This document shows positions 55,653 through 63,692 of a stretch of 64,000 nt of DNA, piece after piece; the stretch's first letter is position 1, and the number at the start of each line of letters is the position of its first letter. The notes below the pieces were generated by a model, which saw nothing but the letters and a program-made list of their open reading frames with translations, did no database searches and was not told the DNA's origin. A program made the position numbers and the translations under genes. This DNA is from Myroides odoratus (GTDB lineage Bacteria > Bacteroidota > Bacteroidia > Flavobacteriales > Flavobacteriaceae): NCBI RefSeq assembly GCF_001549985.1, contig NZ_LROZ01000004.1, positions 124,001 to 188,000 on the forward strand, written 5' to 3'.

Positions 55653-56498
55653 GACCTTAAAAAAATATATAAACAAGGAGGTAAACAGGTTATTACTATT
55701 ATGGAGCGAGGTATTATGATCCGGGAGCAAGTATATTTTTGAGTGTGGACTCGTTGGCGGAGAAATTCGCTGCATGGACACCATACCATTATGTACACAA
55801 TAATCCGATTAATTTGATTGATCCGACAGGGATGAGTGCTGAGGATTCAACAGGTAAAGATGATTGGTATATGAATAATGAAACCAAAAAGGTTACATGG
55901 ATTGATGGGAGTAAAAATATTAAAGGATATACTAATTTAGGATATAGTAGTAGCAATCAAAGTTATGGAGAGAATAGAACAGATCATTTGGTAATGGATG
56001 GCTCAACTCGACAAATTACAGTAAATGGAAATGTGATTGCTGATTTTAGTAAGAAGGGAAGTATTCAGCAGGATGGTGTTATGGTTTGGGGAATGGGAGC
56101 AGATCCTATGGATAGTGCTATAGGAAGAGATAGAGGGCAAGGATCTATTGAAGTTGGAGATAGTGATGTAAATGCTTTTTATGCTTTGATGAATAAAGTA
56201 TTGAGTTATTTTAAAGATGAAGTAATTAAATCAAATACACCCAAAGAATCTACTTTACCAATAACTCCTAAGCCTGAAATGGAAATAATATCGTTATATG
56301 ATTATGATTATACAGTTGCTCAACCTCTTGGACCTGGAGGAAGTGCTGCTGGAGCTACAGTACAAAGTAGGCATATAAAAGATACAATGGTAGAAAAAAG
56401 TAGTAGTTCACCTGTCTTAAGTAGACAAGAAAGAATTAGGAGTCAAAAACAATATGAAGCGGATAGTATTAACAGACGTATTAGAAAATAAATAAAAA

Positions 56499-56981
56499 AT
56501 GAAAAAGTATAGTTTAATAATAATTATAGCTCTTTTTATATCCTGTAAAAATGACTTAAAAGTAAATAAAGATACTTTGGATTATAGTATTGAATTTCCT
56601 GATACAATTATTGTTGACAAAAAATATAATGGAAGAATATTATATCAAAGTACATTAGATACACTTACAACAAGTTTTGATGATGAATACCATAGATATG
56701 TGTTTTTATGCATGCGAAAAACAGATAATATAAATTATAGTTTTGAAGAATTAAAAAGAAAAGAACTTGATACTATTGGAGCAGATAATTATAGAGAAAT
56801 AGCTATTTATAATATTAGTTTTTCTACAAAAGGAGTACAGTATATTGATGGAATTATTGTAGATGAAGCTATTTATGATATATCGAAGGATAAAAAAAAT
56901 GTACCTAACGACTCTCTCTTTAGACATATAGTTCATGAATTTAGAGTTAACAAAAAAGTAGTTGTAATTGACAAAGAATAA
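56499..56981 (+). CDS. Candidate immunity lipoprotein (EFPDT family), copy 1
   Basis: 160 residues. Signal with lipobox (ALFISC, Cys about 16), so lipidated. The mature part has YSIEFPDTIIVDKKYNGRI and STLDTLTTSFDDE, and is related to the protein at 58690 (YTLEFPDTLKVNQAYQAI, SPFDTIVAPMVSD). No known domain is recognised. Seven bases after the displaced toxic tip, which is the usual immunity position. A lipoprotein immunity suits a toxin that acts in the periplasm. Confidence 0.7.
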   Translation: MKKYSLIIIIALFISCKNDLKVNKDTLDYSIEFPDTIIVDKKYNGRILYQSTLDTLTTSFDDEYHRYVFLCMRKTDNINYSFEELKRKELDTIGADNYREIAIYNISFSTKGVQYIDGIIVDEAIYDISKDKKNVPNDSLFRHIVHEFRVNKKVVVIDKE

Positions 56982-57024
56982 AACACCACCCCAACCTTTC
57001 CAAACGGATCAAAGGGGTGGTGTT
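56982..57024 (+). terminator. Hairpin after the second immunity gene
   Basis: AACACCACCCC / GGGGTGGTGTT stem around CCTTTCCAAACGGATC. No strong T-tract, so termination strength is uncertain. The loop sequence is shared with the hairpin at 54678. Confidence 0.7.
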
Positions 57025-57039
57025 ATCTAGGGGGGATTG

Positions 57040-57632
57040 TTTTAGTGGAAAAAAGAAACACCCTACCACCGCTACACTATTTGGCCACCACGCCACCTGG
57101 CTCCATCGCTAAAAATGTCTACCAGACATTTTCTTAACGCTCGGCCCTGACATATTCAACGACAATGGTAGAAGTGTTTCAAAAGGTAAAGTACAGCCGA
57201 AGACTACAAAAAAGCAACAGTGAAATTAGTTGACAGTTTACTGTTAACGGTTTACGGAAGATTATTCGATATAAAGAGAAGTGAAACTGTAAGCAGTAAA
57301 CCGTCCACCGTCAACTAAAAAGTAGTTGGTTTTTGGACAACGATTTATTATAGAAGAGAATTAAAACTGTTTGCTGTAAACCGTCCACTGTAAACTATTT
57401 TATCGTCAGTGGAGTAGCAAAGAGTAGCGAAGTGAGTCGAATGCTACGACAGTGAGGATAAATATCACCACTTCCACAAGATCCCGATCCGCAACCCGAA
57501 CCCGAACCTGAGTTCCCAGCGGAAGAGATAGGCGAAGGCTAAGAAGAAGAATGGCAGGATGATCGTCAGGAAAGTCGACCAATTGAAGCTAATCCATTGG
57601 AACAACACGGTCCTGTTTGGTGGTATCATAGC
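57040..57632. repeat. Long duplicated segment, copy 2
   Basis: Second copy of 54800-55324. It differs by an extra stretch of about 80 bp (57078-57157) that holds a perfect 9-bp hairpin AAAATGTCT-ACC-AGACATTTT (57112-57132). This shows an insertion in copy 2 or a loss in copy 1. Confidence 0.85.
57466..57632 (+). pseudogene. Rhs homology-arm fragment
   Basis: Copy of 53158-53330 of the parent Rhs gene, ending within TGGTGGTATCATAGC (WYHS). It has a stop in GAAGGCTAAGAAG and no toxic tip: after 57632 the sequence changes to unrelated DNA that leads into an orphan immunity gene. This marks a third recombination event. Confidence 0.85.
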
Positions 57633-57719
57633 TGGAATCACCAACTTCAAATAAGGTAAGAAATACAAAGAACCGAAGTAGCGGTAGTAGTAATCAAATT
57701 TCAAAAGGATTATATAATT

Positions 57720-58178
57720 ATGAAAGAAATTAAAAAAATCATTTTATTTACTCTTATATTCAGCTGTATGTTAGGGTGTAAGAAAATAAATACAATCGAT
57801 AAAGAGTTAGCAGAGCAGAAAGTGTATGGAACTATATATTTTGTTAGAGGAATGGTAAATACAGATCTTTCTGTTAGTTGCAATAATTATTTAAGTAGTT
57901 TAGATTTTGCGATTTCCTATTTTAAAATAGATGATAAAGAGTTTATAGATTTGTTGTTAACGGATTGGCAAACAGATGATATTGTGAAATCGAATGATGA
58001 TTTAGATATAAGGTATCGAATTGAATTTGAAGATAAGATTATTTGTATCGATTACTTTGGTAATTATTCAGTCAACAATAAGTTTATTGGTAAACTCAGT
58101 AATTTTCAATTGCTATTAGATTACATTGAAAAGCATAAGGAAAGTAGTGTGAAATTGAAAGAAGATTTCCCTTTTTAG
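57720..58178 (+). CDS. Orphan immunity-like lipoprotein
   Basis: 152 residues with signal and lipobox (SCMLGC, Cys about 20). The mature part has DLSVSCNNYLSSLDFAISYF and RYRIEFEDKIICIDYFGNY; no family recognised and no clear similarity to the other immunity proteins here. Its toxic tip is absent, only the Rhs arm upstream remains. It may still protect against a toxin of relatives. Confidence 0.65.
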   Translation: MKEIKKIILFTLIFSCMLGCKKINTIDKELAEQKVYGTIYFVRGMVNTDLSVSCNNYLSSLDFAISYFKIDDKEFIDLLLTDWQTDDIVKSNDDLDIRYRIEFEDKIICIDYFGNYSVNNKFIGKLSNFQLLLDYIEKHKESSVKLKEDFPF

Positions 58179-58439
58179 TAAACCGTTTACGGTTCATGGA
58201 GGTATTATTCAATACAAAGAGAATCTAAGCTGTTTTTACCATGTATAGTAATCAATCGGAGTGGATGAAGGGTTGTAGTTGTCACAAAAAAGCAACCAAC
58301 AAAAACACAAAAATAGAACTACATGGAGTGACCGATGCGATGCTTACTTCGTCAGCATGACATACTGTTCGGCATGTGCGTGTGTGAGTTTCTGTATAGT
58401 TAAACAGTCGTTGTAGTTCTGTTTCATATGCTGTCTCTA

Positions 58440-58605
58440 GTACCCAGCCTGTATGTCACCTCGACGTAGGAGAGGTCGCATCTCGCGCTCACAGGATACC
58501 AAACCTTGAGTACTTATCGTTTGATGAAATCGAAACGTAGTGAAAATCGAAACGTAGTGAAGATTCATCGAACACCAAAGCCAATATAAAATAGGTGAGA
58601 TAGGT
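58440..58605. repeat. REP-like and ATTCATCGAACACC-family repeats
   Basis: GTATGTCACCTCGACGTAGG with AGGTCGCATCTCGCGC (about 58451-58500) is followed by two GAAATCGAAACGTAGTGA units and ATTCATCGAACACCAAAGCC, AATATAAAATAGGTGAGATA (58528-58602). The rest of 58179-58689 has ACCGTTTACGG-type pieces and no gene. Confidence 0.85.
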
Positions 58606-58689
58606 TGCATATTGGGGTAGACATAAAAGAAATGATTCTTTGATAGAAACAGGAAGAGCAAAAACGTGGAATAATAGATATAATTTAGA

Positions 58690-59217
58690 ATGAGAATAGT
58701 AAGTTTAATTTTTGTAATAATATTATTGTCTTCTTGTGAAGGAAAACAAGGAAAAAAGGAGGAATTTGAAGAGTATAAAGGAATTCAATTAACAGAATCG
58801 TTTTCTAAATCTTTAGGAGGTAATATTAGTTATACCTTGGAATTTCCCGATACCTTAAAAGTTAATCAAGCTTATCAAGCTATTTTTAAATTTGATAGCC
58901 CCTTTGATACAATTGTAGCTCCAATGGTGTCAGATAGTATTAAATTTAGAACAATAAAATTGTCTTATTATGAACCTATAAAAATAAAAACTGAGATTCT
59001 AAAAGAGGATATTGTTCTAAAAGACTCTGTTTATATCCCTAATAAGTTGTTTACATTAGGAAATATTAGATTTAAAGAAAAAGGGAAGTATCTTTTTTTA
59101 GTATTAATTGAAGATGAAATTATGTATACCTATTATAATAAGCATGGAAAGCGTGATTCAGTTCATTTAGATAGAATATTTGAGGAAATAAAAAAAGAGG
59201 TAGTGGTTATGGAGTAA
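58690..59217 (+). CDS. Candidate immunity lipoprotein (EFPDT family), copy 2
   Basis: 175 residues. Lipobox LLSSC (Cys about 16) and GKQGKKEEFEEYKG. The mature part resembles the protein at 56499 in YTLEFPDTLKVNQAYQAIFK and SPFDTIVAP. No toxic tip precedes it. Downstream there is again the CCAACCTTCCAAAACGAA motif (59252-59268). It is best read as an orphan immunity gene of the array. Confidence 0.65.
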   Translation: MRIVSLIFVIILLSSCEGKQGKKEEFEEYKGIQLTESFSKSLGGNISYTLEFPDTLKVNQAYQAIFKFDSPFDTIVAPMVSDSIKFRTIKLSYYEPIKIKTEILKEDIVLKDSVYIPNKLFTLGNIRFKEKGKYLFLVLIEDEIMYTYYNKHGKRDSVHLDRIFEEIKKEVVVME

Positions 59218-59456
59218 AATAAATTGCTACAGTTAGATTATGTACTCAATCCCAACCTTCCAAAACGAATTAGAGGGATTTGTTTTAGTTAACCGTTTGT
59301 GGAAGAAAAATGAGCGAGTACCTCTAAATAGAGTTGACTTTACTCAATATGAAATACAAGTAAAATATTGTATGAATACGCGAATTATACCCCAAAGACA
59401 AATTGTATCTTTGGGGGATATTTTTGAAACCTAGTGGAGTAATACGATATTTTTAG

Positions 59457-60920
59457 ATGGAGTACGAGAAAGAGAACCAAATTGGAGAAAAAAGTGAAAA
59501 TTGGGTAGGTTGTGAAGTTTGTTTGGGGGTGGGAAAAAAGAGCAAAGGTATAAGCAAACAACAGCGGAAACACGGAACAACAGCACCTGCTTTACATGAG
59601 CAAAACAAAGCTCTAAAGACTCCTCAAAAGGTACAGAAACCATGCAAGAATTGTTTGGGGACAGGACTCGTTCGCAGCAATACAGCACCGGTTAGTAATC
59701 CGTCTAAATATCCACATATTGCTATTATTGGAGGTGGAATTGGCGGTATCGCATTGGGAGTAGCGTGTTTACATCGCGGTATTCCATTTACCCTATTTGA
59801 AAGAGATCATGCTTTTGATGAACGAGCACAAGGGTATGGACTTACACTACAACAAGCCAGCAAAGCATTGCGTGCATTTGGAATCACAACATTAGAAGAT
59901 GGCGTCGTTTCTACCAAACATGTAGTACATGCAGCAGATGGAAAAGTACTAGGTGAGTGGGGAAAGCGCAAATGGCTGGGAACTGAAGATGAGAGCACCG
60001 CAAAGCGAAATAATATCCATATTCCCCGACAAGCCTTGCGACAAGCCTTAGTCAAACAATTGGGGGGAGAGCAGTGGATTCAATGGGGACATCAATTCAT
60101 CGACTTGCAATACGACTCTTCTCAAGTCAAATTGACATTTCAGGTTGACGATCAGCTTCGTAGTTTTACTGCCGACCTTGTGATAGGAGCAGACGGAATT
60201 AGAAGTACGGTGCGTCGTAAGCTAATTGGCGAAGATCAAACTCCATTGCATTATTTAGGATGTATGGTTGTATTGGGAATTTGCCCCTTAACCAATGTAA
60301 AAAACGTACAGTCGTCCTTATTGGATGGCGAAACCGTATTTCAAACCGCGAATGGTACTGAGCGTATCTATATGATGCCGTATACCAAAGATAGCATCAT
60401 GTGGCAATTGAGTTTTCCGATGGGCGAAGAAGAAGCGAAAGCCTTGAGTCTCGCTGGACCAAAAGCGCTAAAAGAAGAAGCCTGTAGACGCATTCAATGG
60501 CATAATCCCATTCCCGAAATACTAGAGGCCACACAGGAAGCAACCATATCGGGTTATCCCGTATACGACAGAAGTTTATTTGATCCAAGGCTATTGCATC
60601 AAGCGGGGCCAGTAAGTTTGTTGGGTGATGCTGTGCACCCTATGAGTCCATTTAAAGGGCAAGGGGCAAACCAAGCGTTGTTAGATGCTTTGAGTTTAGT
60701 GCATAAATTGACAGCCGCTTGTCAGGCTGTTTCAGATTGGAAAACCGTAGATTTACGCCAAGCAATCTTAAGCGAATACGAAGCAGAAGTAAGTGATAGA
60801 AGTAGAGCAAAAGTAAAAGGATCAGCCGCAGCTGCAGCGTTCTTACATTCCGATGTTGTGCTTCAAGAAGGCAATCAAACCATTGGTGCTAAGTGGAAGT
60901 CAAGGATTTCAGAGGAGTAA
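59457..60920 (+). CDS. FAD-dependent monooxygenase with N-terminal CXXCXGXG pair
   Basis: 487 residues. About 1-75 is an unusual head with two zinc-knuckle-like motifs, CEVCLGVG (Cys19/22) and CKNCLGTG (Cys63/66), of the kind seen in DnaJ. From about 85 onward it is a PHBH/TetX-like flavoprotein: IAIIGGGIGGIALGVA (FAD GxGxxG), DERAQGYGLTLQ, LVIGADGIRSTVRRKL (about 240), and LLGDAVHPMSPFKGQGANQAL (about 388). The catalytic part is complete and expected to hydroxylate an aromatic or similar small molecule. The head is not normal in this family. Single gene with a downstream terminator shared with the convergent gene. Confidence 0.88.
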   Translation: MEYEKENQIGEKSENWVGCEVCLGVGKKSKGISKQQRKHGTTAPALHEQNKALKTPQKVQKPCKNCLGTGLVRSNTAPVSNPSKYPHIAIIGGGIGGIALGVACLHRGIPFTLFERDHAFDERAQGYGLTLQQASKALRAFGITTLEDGVVSTKHVVHAADGKVLGEWGKRKWLGTEDESTAKRNNIHIPRQALRQALVKQLGGEQWIQWGHQFIDLQYDSSQVKLTFQVDDQLRSFTADLVIGADGIRSTVRRKLIGEDQTPLHYLGCMVVLGICPLTNVKNVQSSLLDGETVFQTANGTERIYMMPYTKDSIMWQLSFPMGEEEAKALSLAGPKALKEEACRRIQWHNPIPEILEATQEATISGYPVYDRSLFDPRLLHQAGPVSLLGDAVHPMSPFKGQGANQALLDALSLVHKLTAACQAVSDWKTVDLRQAILSEYEAEVSDRSRAKVKGSAAAAAFLHSDVVLQEGNQTIGAKWKSRISEE

Positions 60921-61057
60921 CACAATTTAAAAAACGAATCTACTGCATCATGCAATACTAAAAAAGGTGTTTTTTGAAAGTGAGACTAATGAAGATAAGG
61001 CTTAAAAAAAGTCCATCTTGTTCAGAGAAGTTCATTTCACTTTTAGTGTAACATCAT

Positions 61058-61092
61058 AAAAAACGCTTGAGTAGTAAACCCAAGCGTTTTTT
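61058..61092. terminator. Bidirectional terminator
   Basis: AAAAAACGCTTG (61058-61069) / CAAGCGTTTTTT (61081-61092) between the convergent monooxygenase and beta-barrel genes. Confidence 0.9.
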
Positions 61093-61125
61093 CTATGTAA
61101 AATTTAATGCTTTATTTGCAATACA

Positions 61126-61752
61126 TTAAAACTTATACCCAACACCTAATTGGAATACTCTGTGTTGCCCATCAGCGTTTTTCAAAATGTCGGTTAAACC
61201 AAGGTTATATCGAGCATCAAAGAATAATCCAAAAGAAAGATCATACGCTACACCAAAGTTTAAACCAAAGTCAACTTTATTTGTATTGGATTTAATGTTG
61301 CTTGTTACGGATATCTTTTCATATCCATTACTAAGATCTGTTTTTAACTCTGATTTTACTAAGAATCCTAGTTGTGGACCTGCTTGAATACTAAAGCCTT
61401 CCGCAACATAGTATTTTGCCATAACCGGGATGTTAAGATAATTCGTGTTAACCTTAATATTAGAGGCAATCATACCATCTATAATAAGATCGTTTTTACT
61501 CTGAGTTCCTTGCATTGAATATTGAAGTTCAGGTTGGATAGAAAACTTATCAGTTACAAAGATCTCAACAGCCCCTCCAATATGGAAACCTGCTTTACTT
61601 TTACTATCTGAGTCGTCGCTGACATTTGAAATGTTTAAACCTGATTTCACTCTAAATCGAACGTCTTGTTTGTCCGATTTTTCAGGTGTTTGTGCATAAG
61701 AAATTGCACTAAATGCGAAAATAGCCAATAGGCTAGTTGTTATTTTTTTCAT
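61126..61752 (-). CDS. Outer-membrane beta-barrel protein (porin family), copy A
   Basis: 208 residues: signal peptide MKKITTSLLAIFAFSAISYA, then alternating strands of an eight-stranded barrel (PF13568-like): VRFRVKSGLNISNVSDDSDS, GFHIGGAVEIFVTDKFSIQPELQYSMQG, IPVMAKYYVAEGFSIQAGPQLGFLV, VDFGLNFGVAYDLSFGLFFDARYNLGLTDI and a C-terminal VFQLGVGYKF ending in an aromatic residue. Paralogue of the next gene, 105 bp apart on the same strand. Role unknown; such small barrels often aid attachment or stability of the envelope. Confidence 0.92.
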   Translation of the reverse strand: MKKITTSLLAIFAFSAISYAQTPEKSDKQDVRFRVKSGLNISNVSDDSDSKSKAGFHIGGAVEIFVTDKFSIQPELQYSMQGTQSKNDLIIDGMIASNIKVNTNYLNIPVMAKYYVAEGFSIQAGPQLGFLVKSELKTDLSNGYEKISVTSNIKSNTNKVDFGLNFGVAYDLSFGLFFDARYNLGLTDILKNADGQHRVFQLGVGYKF

Positions 61753-61857
61753 TTGTATAGGTGTAATTTATAGCTAGCATTTTGTTCTGCTCAAAGAGAA
61801 TAAATGCTGGATGTTATATAAAAGAGGATAAAGTAAATTACCCTCTTTTCATTTTTT

Positions 61858-62409
61858 TTAGAATTTGTATCCTACTGAAAGTTGGAATACACCATTCTTG
61901 ACTGATTTACCTTCTTTATTTATTTTGGTTAGGCCTAAATCATAACGAGCATCAAAGAATAATCCAAGAGGTAATTCATAACCTGCACCAAAGTTTAAAC
62001 CAAAATCTACTGTGTTTACATTGTCTTTTACATCCACACTTCCTTGTTCTGCTTTCACAACAAATCCTATTTGTGGACCTGCTTGTACACTTAATCCATC
62101 CATTACATAGTATTTAGCCATAATAGGCACATTAATGTAATCTAAATTAATTTTTGAGCTGTCACTTCCTTTACCTTTTGCTCCTTGTGAAGAGTATAAA
62201 ATCTCAGGTTGAATAGCAAATTTCTCATTCAAGAAGATCTCTGCTAACGCTCCCACATGGAATCCTGTTTTGCTCTTTGTATCATCTGCACCAGAAAGAT
62301 TAGAAATGTTCAAACCTGCTTTTGCTCCAATTTTAATATCTGGAGTTTGTGCTAATGCAGCTCCGCTGAAAGCGAAAATAGCCAATAGGCTCATAGTAAT
62401 TTTCTTCAT
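61858..62409 (-). CDS. Outer-membrane beta-barrel protein (porin family), copy B
   Basis: 183 residues with signal peptide MKKITMSLLAIFAFSGAALA and the same barrel strands as copy A: KIGAKAGLNISNLSG, GFHVGALAEIFLNEKFAIQPEILYSSQG, VPIMAKYYVMDGLSVQAGPQIGFVV, VDFGLNFGAGYELPLGLFFDARYDLGLT and final VFQLSVGYKF. Shorter in the loop between the third and fourth strand pairs. Possibly in one transcript with copy A; a weak TATATTTAA lies upstream. 62410-62722 between this gene and the divergent HxlR gene is AT-rich promoter DNA. Confidence 0.92.
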   Translation of the reverse strand: MKKITMSLLAIFAFSGAALAQTPDIKIGAKAGLNISNLSGADDTKSKTGFHVGALAEIFLNEKFAIQPEILYSSQGAKGKGSDSSKINLDYINVPIMAKYYVMDGLSVQAGPQIGFVVKAEQGSVDVKDNVNTVDFGLNFGAGYELPLGLFFDARYDLGLTKINKEGKSVKNGVFQLSVGYKF

Positions 62410-62722
62410 ATATATTATGTATTTATAAGGTTAAATTCAAGCTAAAAGTATTAAATATAATTTTAAATAAAAACCAAAACAAGTCTGATTTGCATAATTT
62501 CTCAAAAAATAAATGAAAAGAATGAAATAATGTGATTTATGTGCTTTTTATAAAAGAATATAGTGAATTTAAGTCTCTAAAAAGAGAAAAATAGATGCGA
62601 TTATTGCTGTTTTTAGGAGCTGAATAGGCCTTTTTTAACCACATTAGGGGAGAAGGAAAGAGAAAAGAATACTAGATTTTTAAATTTTTAATGACATCTT
62701 TGTACATAAGAGTGATAACAGT

Positions 62723-63055
62723 ATGCAGAAACAAGTAATTACAGACAAAGTATGTGCCTTAGAATTTGCGGTAAAAGCAATTAGTGGCAAATGGAAGATT
62801 CCTATTATTTGGCGAATTAATGAAGGGGAGAAGAGACCTAGCGAATTTTTAAGGGGAATTGCTACCGTGGATCGCAGGGTACTCAATCAACAATTAAAAG
62901 AATTAGAGGATGTCGGAATCTTGAGTAAACAGCGTTTTGATGAAGTTCCACCAAGGGTAGAATATACGTTGACACCTTTAGGATTACAACTAATAGAAGT
63001 TTTAAAACAACTCAATGCGTGGGGAGAAATTTTATTGCATGATCAACAACCTTAA
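62723..63055 (+). CDS. HxlR-family transcriptional regulator
   Basis: 110-residue winged-helix regulator. It shows the family pattern CALEFAVKAISGKWKIPIIWRI, RPSEFLRGIATVDRRVLNQQLKELEDVGILSKQRF and VPPRVEYTLTPLGLQLIEVL. The start at 62723 is the first ATG of the frame. Divergent from the barrel gene B with 313 bp between, so regulation of that gene is conceivable but not shown. Effector unknown. Confidence 0.93.
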   Translation: MQKQVITDKVCALEFAVKAISGKWKIPIIWRINEGEKRPSEFLRGIATVDRRVLNQQLKELEDVGILSKQRFDEVPPRVEYTLTPLGLQLIEVLKQLNAWGEILLHDQQP

Positions 63056-63259
63056 AAAAGGTAACTCAATAAGTAATGGTACAGAAAAAGGTAAAAGGCT
63101 ATAAAATTATAGTAGTTTTACTACTATTTGCTTATAAAAAGAAGAAGAATACACGAAAAATATAAAGAAAAGTCCTTTTTAGTAGGAATTTGAGTCAAAA
63201 AAAGTTATCAAAAGAACATCTTTTTTTGGTTTTTAGTGATTTATGTTTAAAATTATAAG

Positions 63260-63292
63260 AACAGATGAGAATTTATTTCATCTGTTTTTTTT
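63260..63292 (+). terminator. Terminator downstream of the HxlR gene
   Basis: AACAGATGA (63260-63268) / TCATCTGTT (63278-63286) with a run of T. It lies 205 bp after the stop codon. Confidence 0.85.
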
Positions 63293-63385
63293 ATTGTATT
63301 AAATTAAAATTAAAAAAGCATAACCTTGTATTTTTTTCTTGCTTATTACGTAGAATGTTATTTCCTTTGTTAGGGAATTAAATAA

Positions 63386-63514
63386 ATGAGTAGAAATTCA
63401 TTTCTAAGTCGATCACTCCTCTTTTTTAGTAAGGCAGAAAATAGGAAATCGTGGTTTACGAGTAATGCGTTTCAAGTTTTTAATTTGAAAAGGGTGAATA
63501 GGAATTCTGTTTAA
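63386..63514 (+). CDS. Possible 42-residue small ORF
   Basis: ATG at 63386 opens a 42-codon frame (MSRNSFLSRSLLFFSK, rich in Ser, Arg and Phe) ending at TAA 63512-63514. It lies between two terminators and is overlapped by one arm of an inverted repeat. No similarity recognised and coding status is doubtful; the region could instead give a small RNA. The rest of 63056-63692 holds nothing else I can support. Confidence 0.2.
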   Translation: MSRNSFLSRSLLFFSKAENRKSWFTSNAFQVFNLKRVNRNSV

Positions 63515-63560
63515 TTGTTTGTTGTTTCGAAATAGTACCTTATACTTTCAAATTAAAAAC
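63476..63560. repeat. Perfect 15-bp inverted repeat
   Basis: GTTTTTAATTTGAAA (63476-63490) is matched by TTTCAAATTAAAAAC (63546-63560) with a 55-bp spacer. It could form a stem in an RNA or mark a protein-binding site. Confidence 0.6.
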
Positions 63561-63605
63561 ACGTAGTAAAAACAACCTGTTTTTAGTACACAAGAAAAAT
63601 TTATG

Positions 63606-63649
63606 AAAAAGAAAAAGCAGGATGTTTTATTGTCCTGCTTTTTCTTTTT
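63606..63649. terminator. Strong 17-bp stem terminator
   Basis: AAAAAGAAAAAGCAGGA / TCCTGCTTTTTCTTTTT, perfectly paired, 10-base loop. No annotated gene ends at it, so it may end a small RNA starting in the 63300-63600 region. Confidence 0.8.
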
Positions 63650-63692
63650 AATTTCGAATCTTCATTGTCTACGAAAGTAAAGTTAAAAAGCC

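Larger units (their letters stand above)
55158..56491 (+). pseudogene. Displaced Rhs C-terminal cassette with unrelated toxic tip
   Basis: 55158-55324 copies the Pro/Glu-rich linker of the parent gene (53158-53330) but with CCGTAA making a stop. After a 46-bp insertion the Rhs core resumes (55371-55500), is interrupted again (about 55501-55680), and continues as GYYYYGARYYDPGASIFLS from 55688. The open frame then runs through NPINLIDPTG to a new tip (about 55830-56491) with no signature I recognise; it starts DSTGKDDWYMNNETKKVTW. No start codon of its own. It is an orphan toxin tip kept as silent stock or debris. The matching immunity gene follows at 56499. Confidence 0.85.

Noticed and set aside
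59240..59434. 64-codon frame after the last immunity gene
   Set aside because: Begins inside the shared 3' tag and shows no recognisable feature; probably debris of the cassette array, not a gene.
61187..61387. Plus-strand frame opposite the barrel gene
   Set aside because: Antisense shadow of a well-supported beta-barrel protein.
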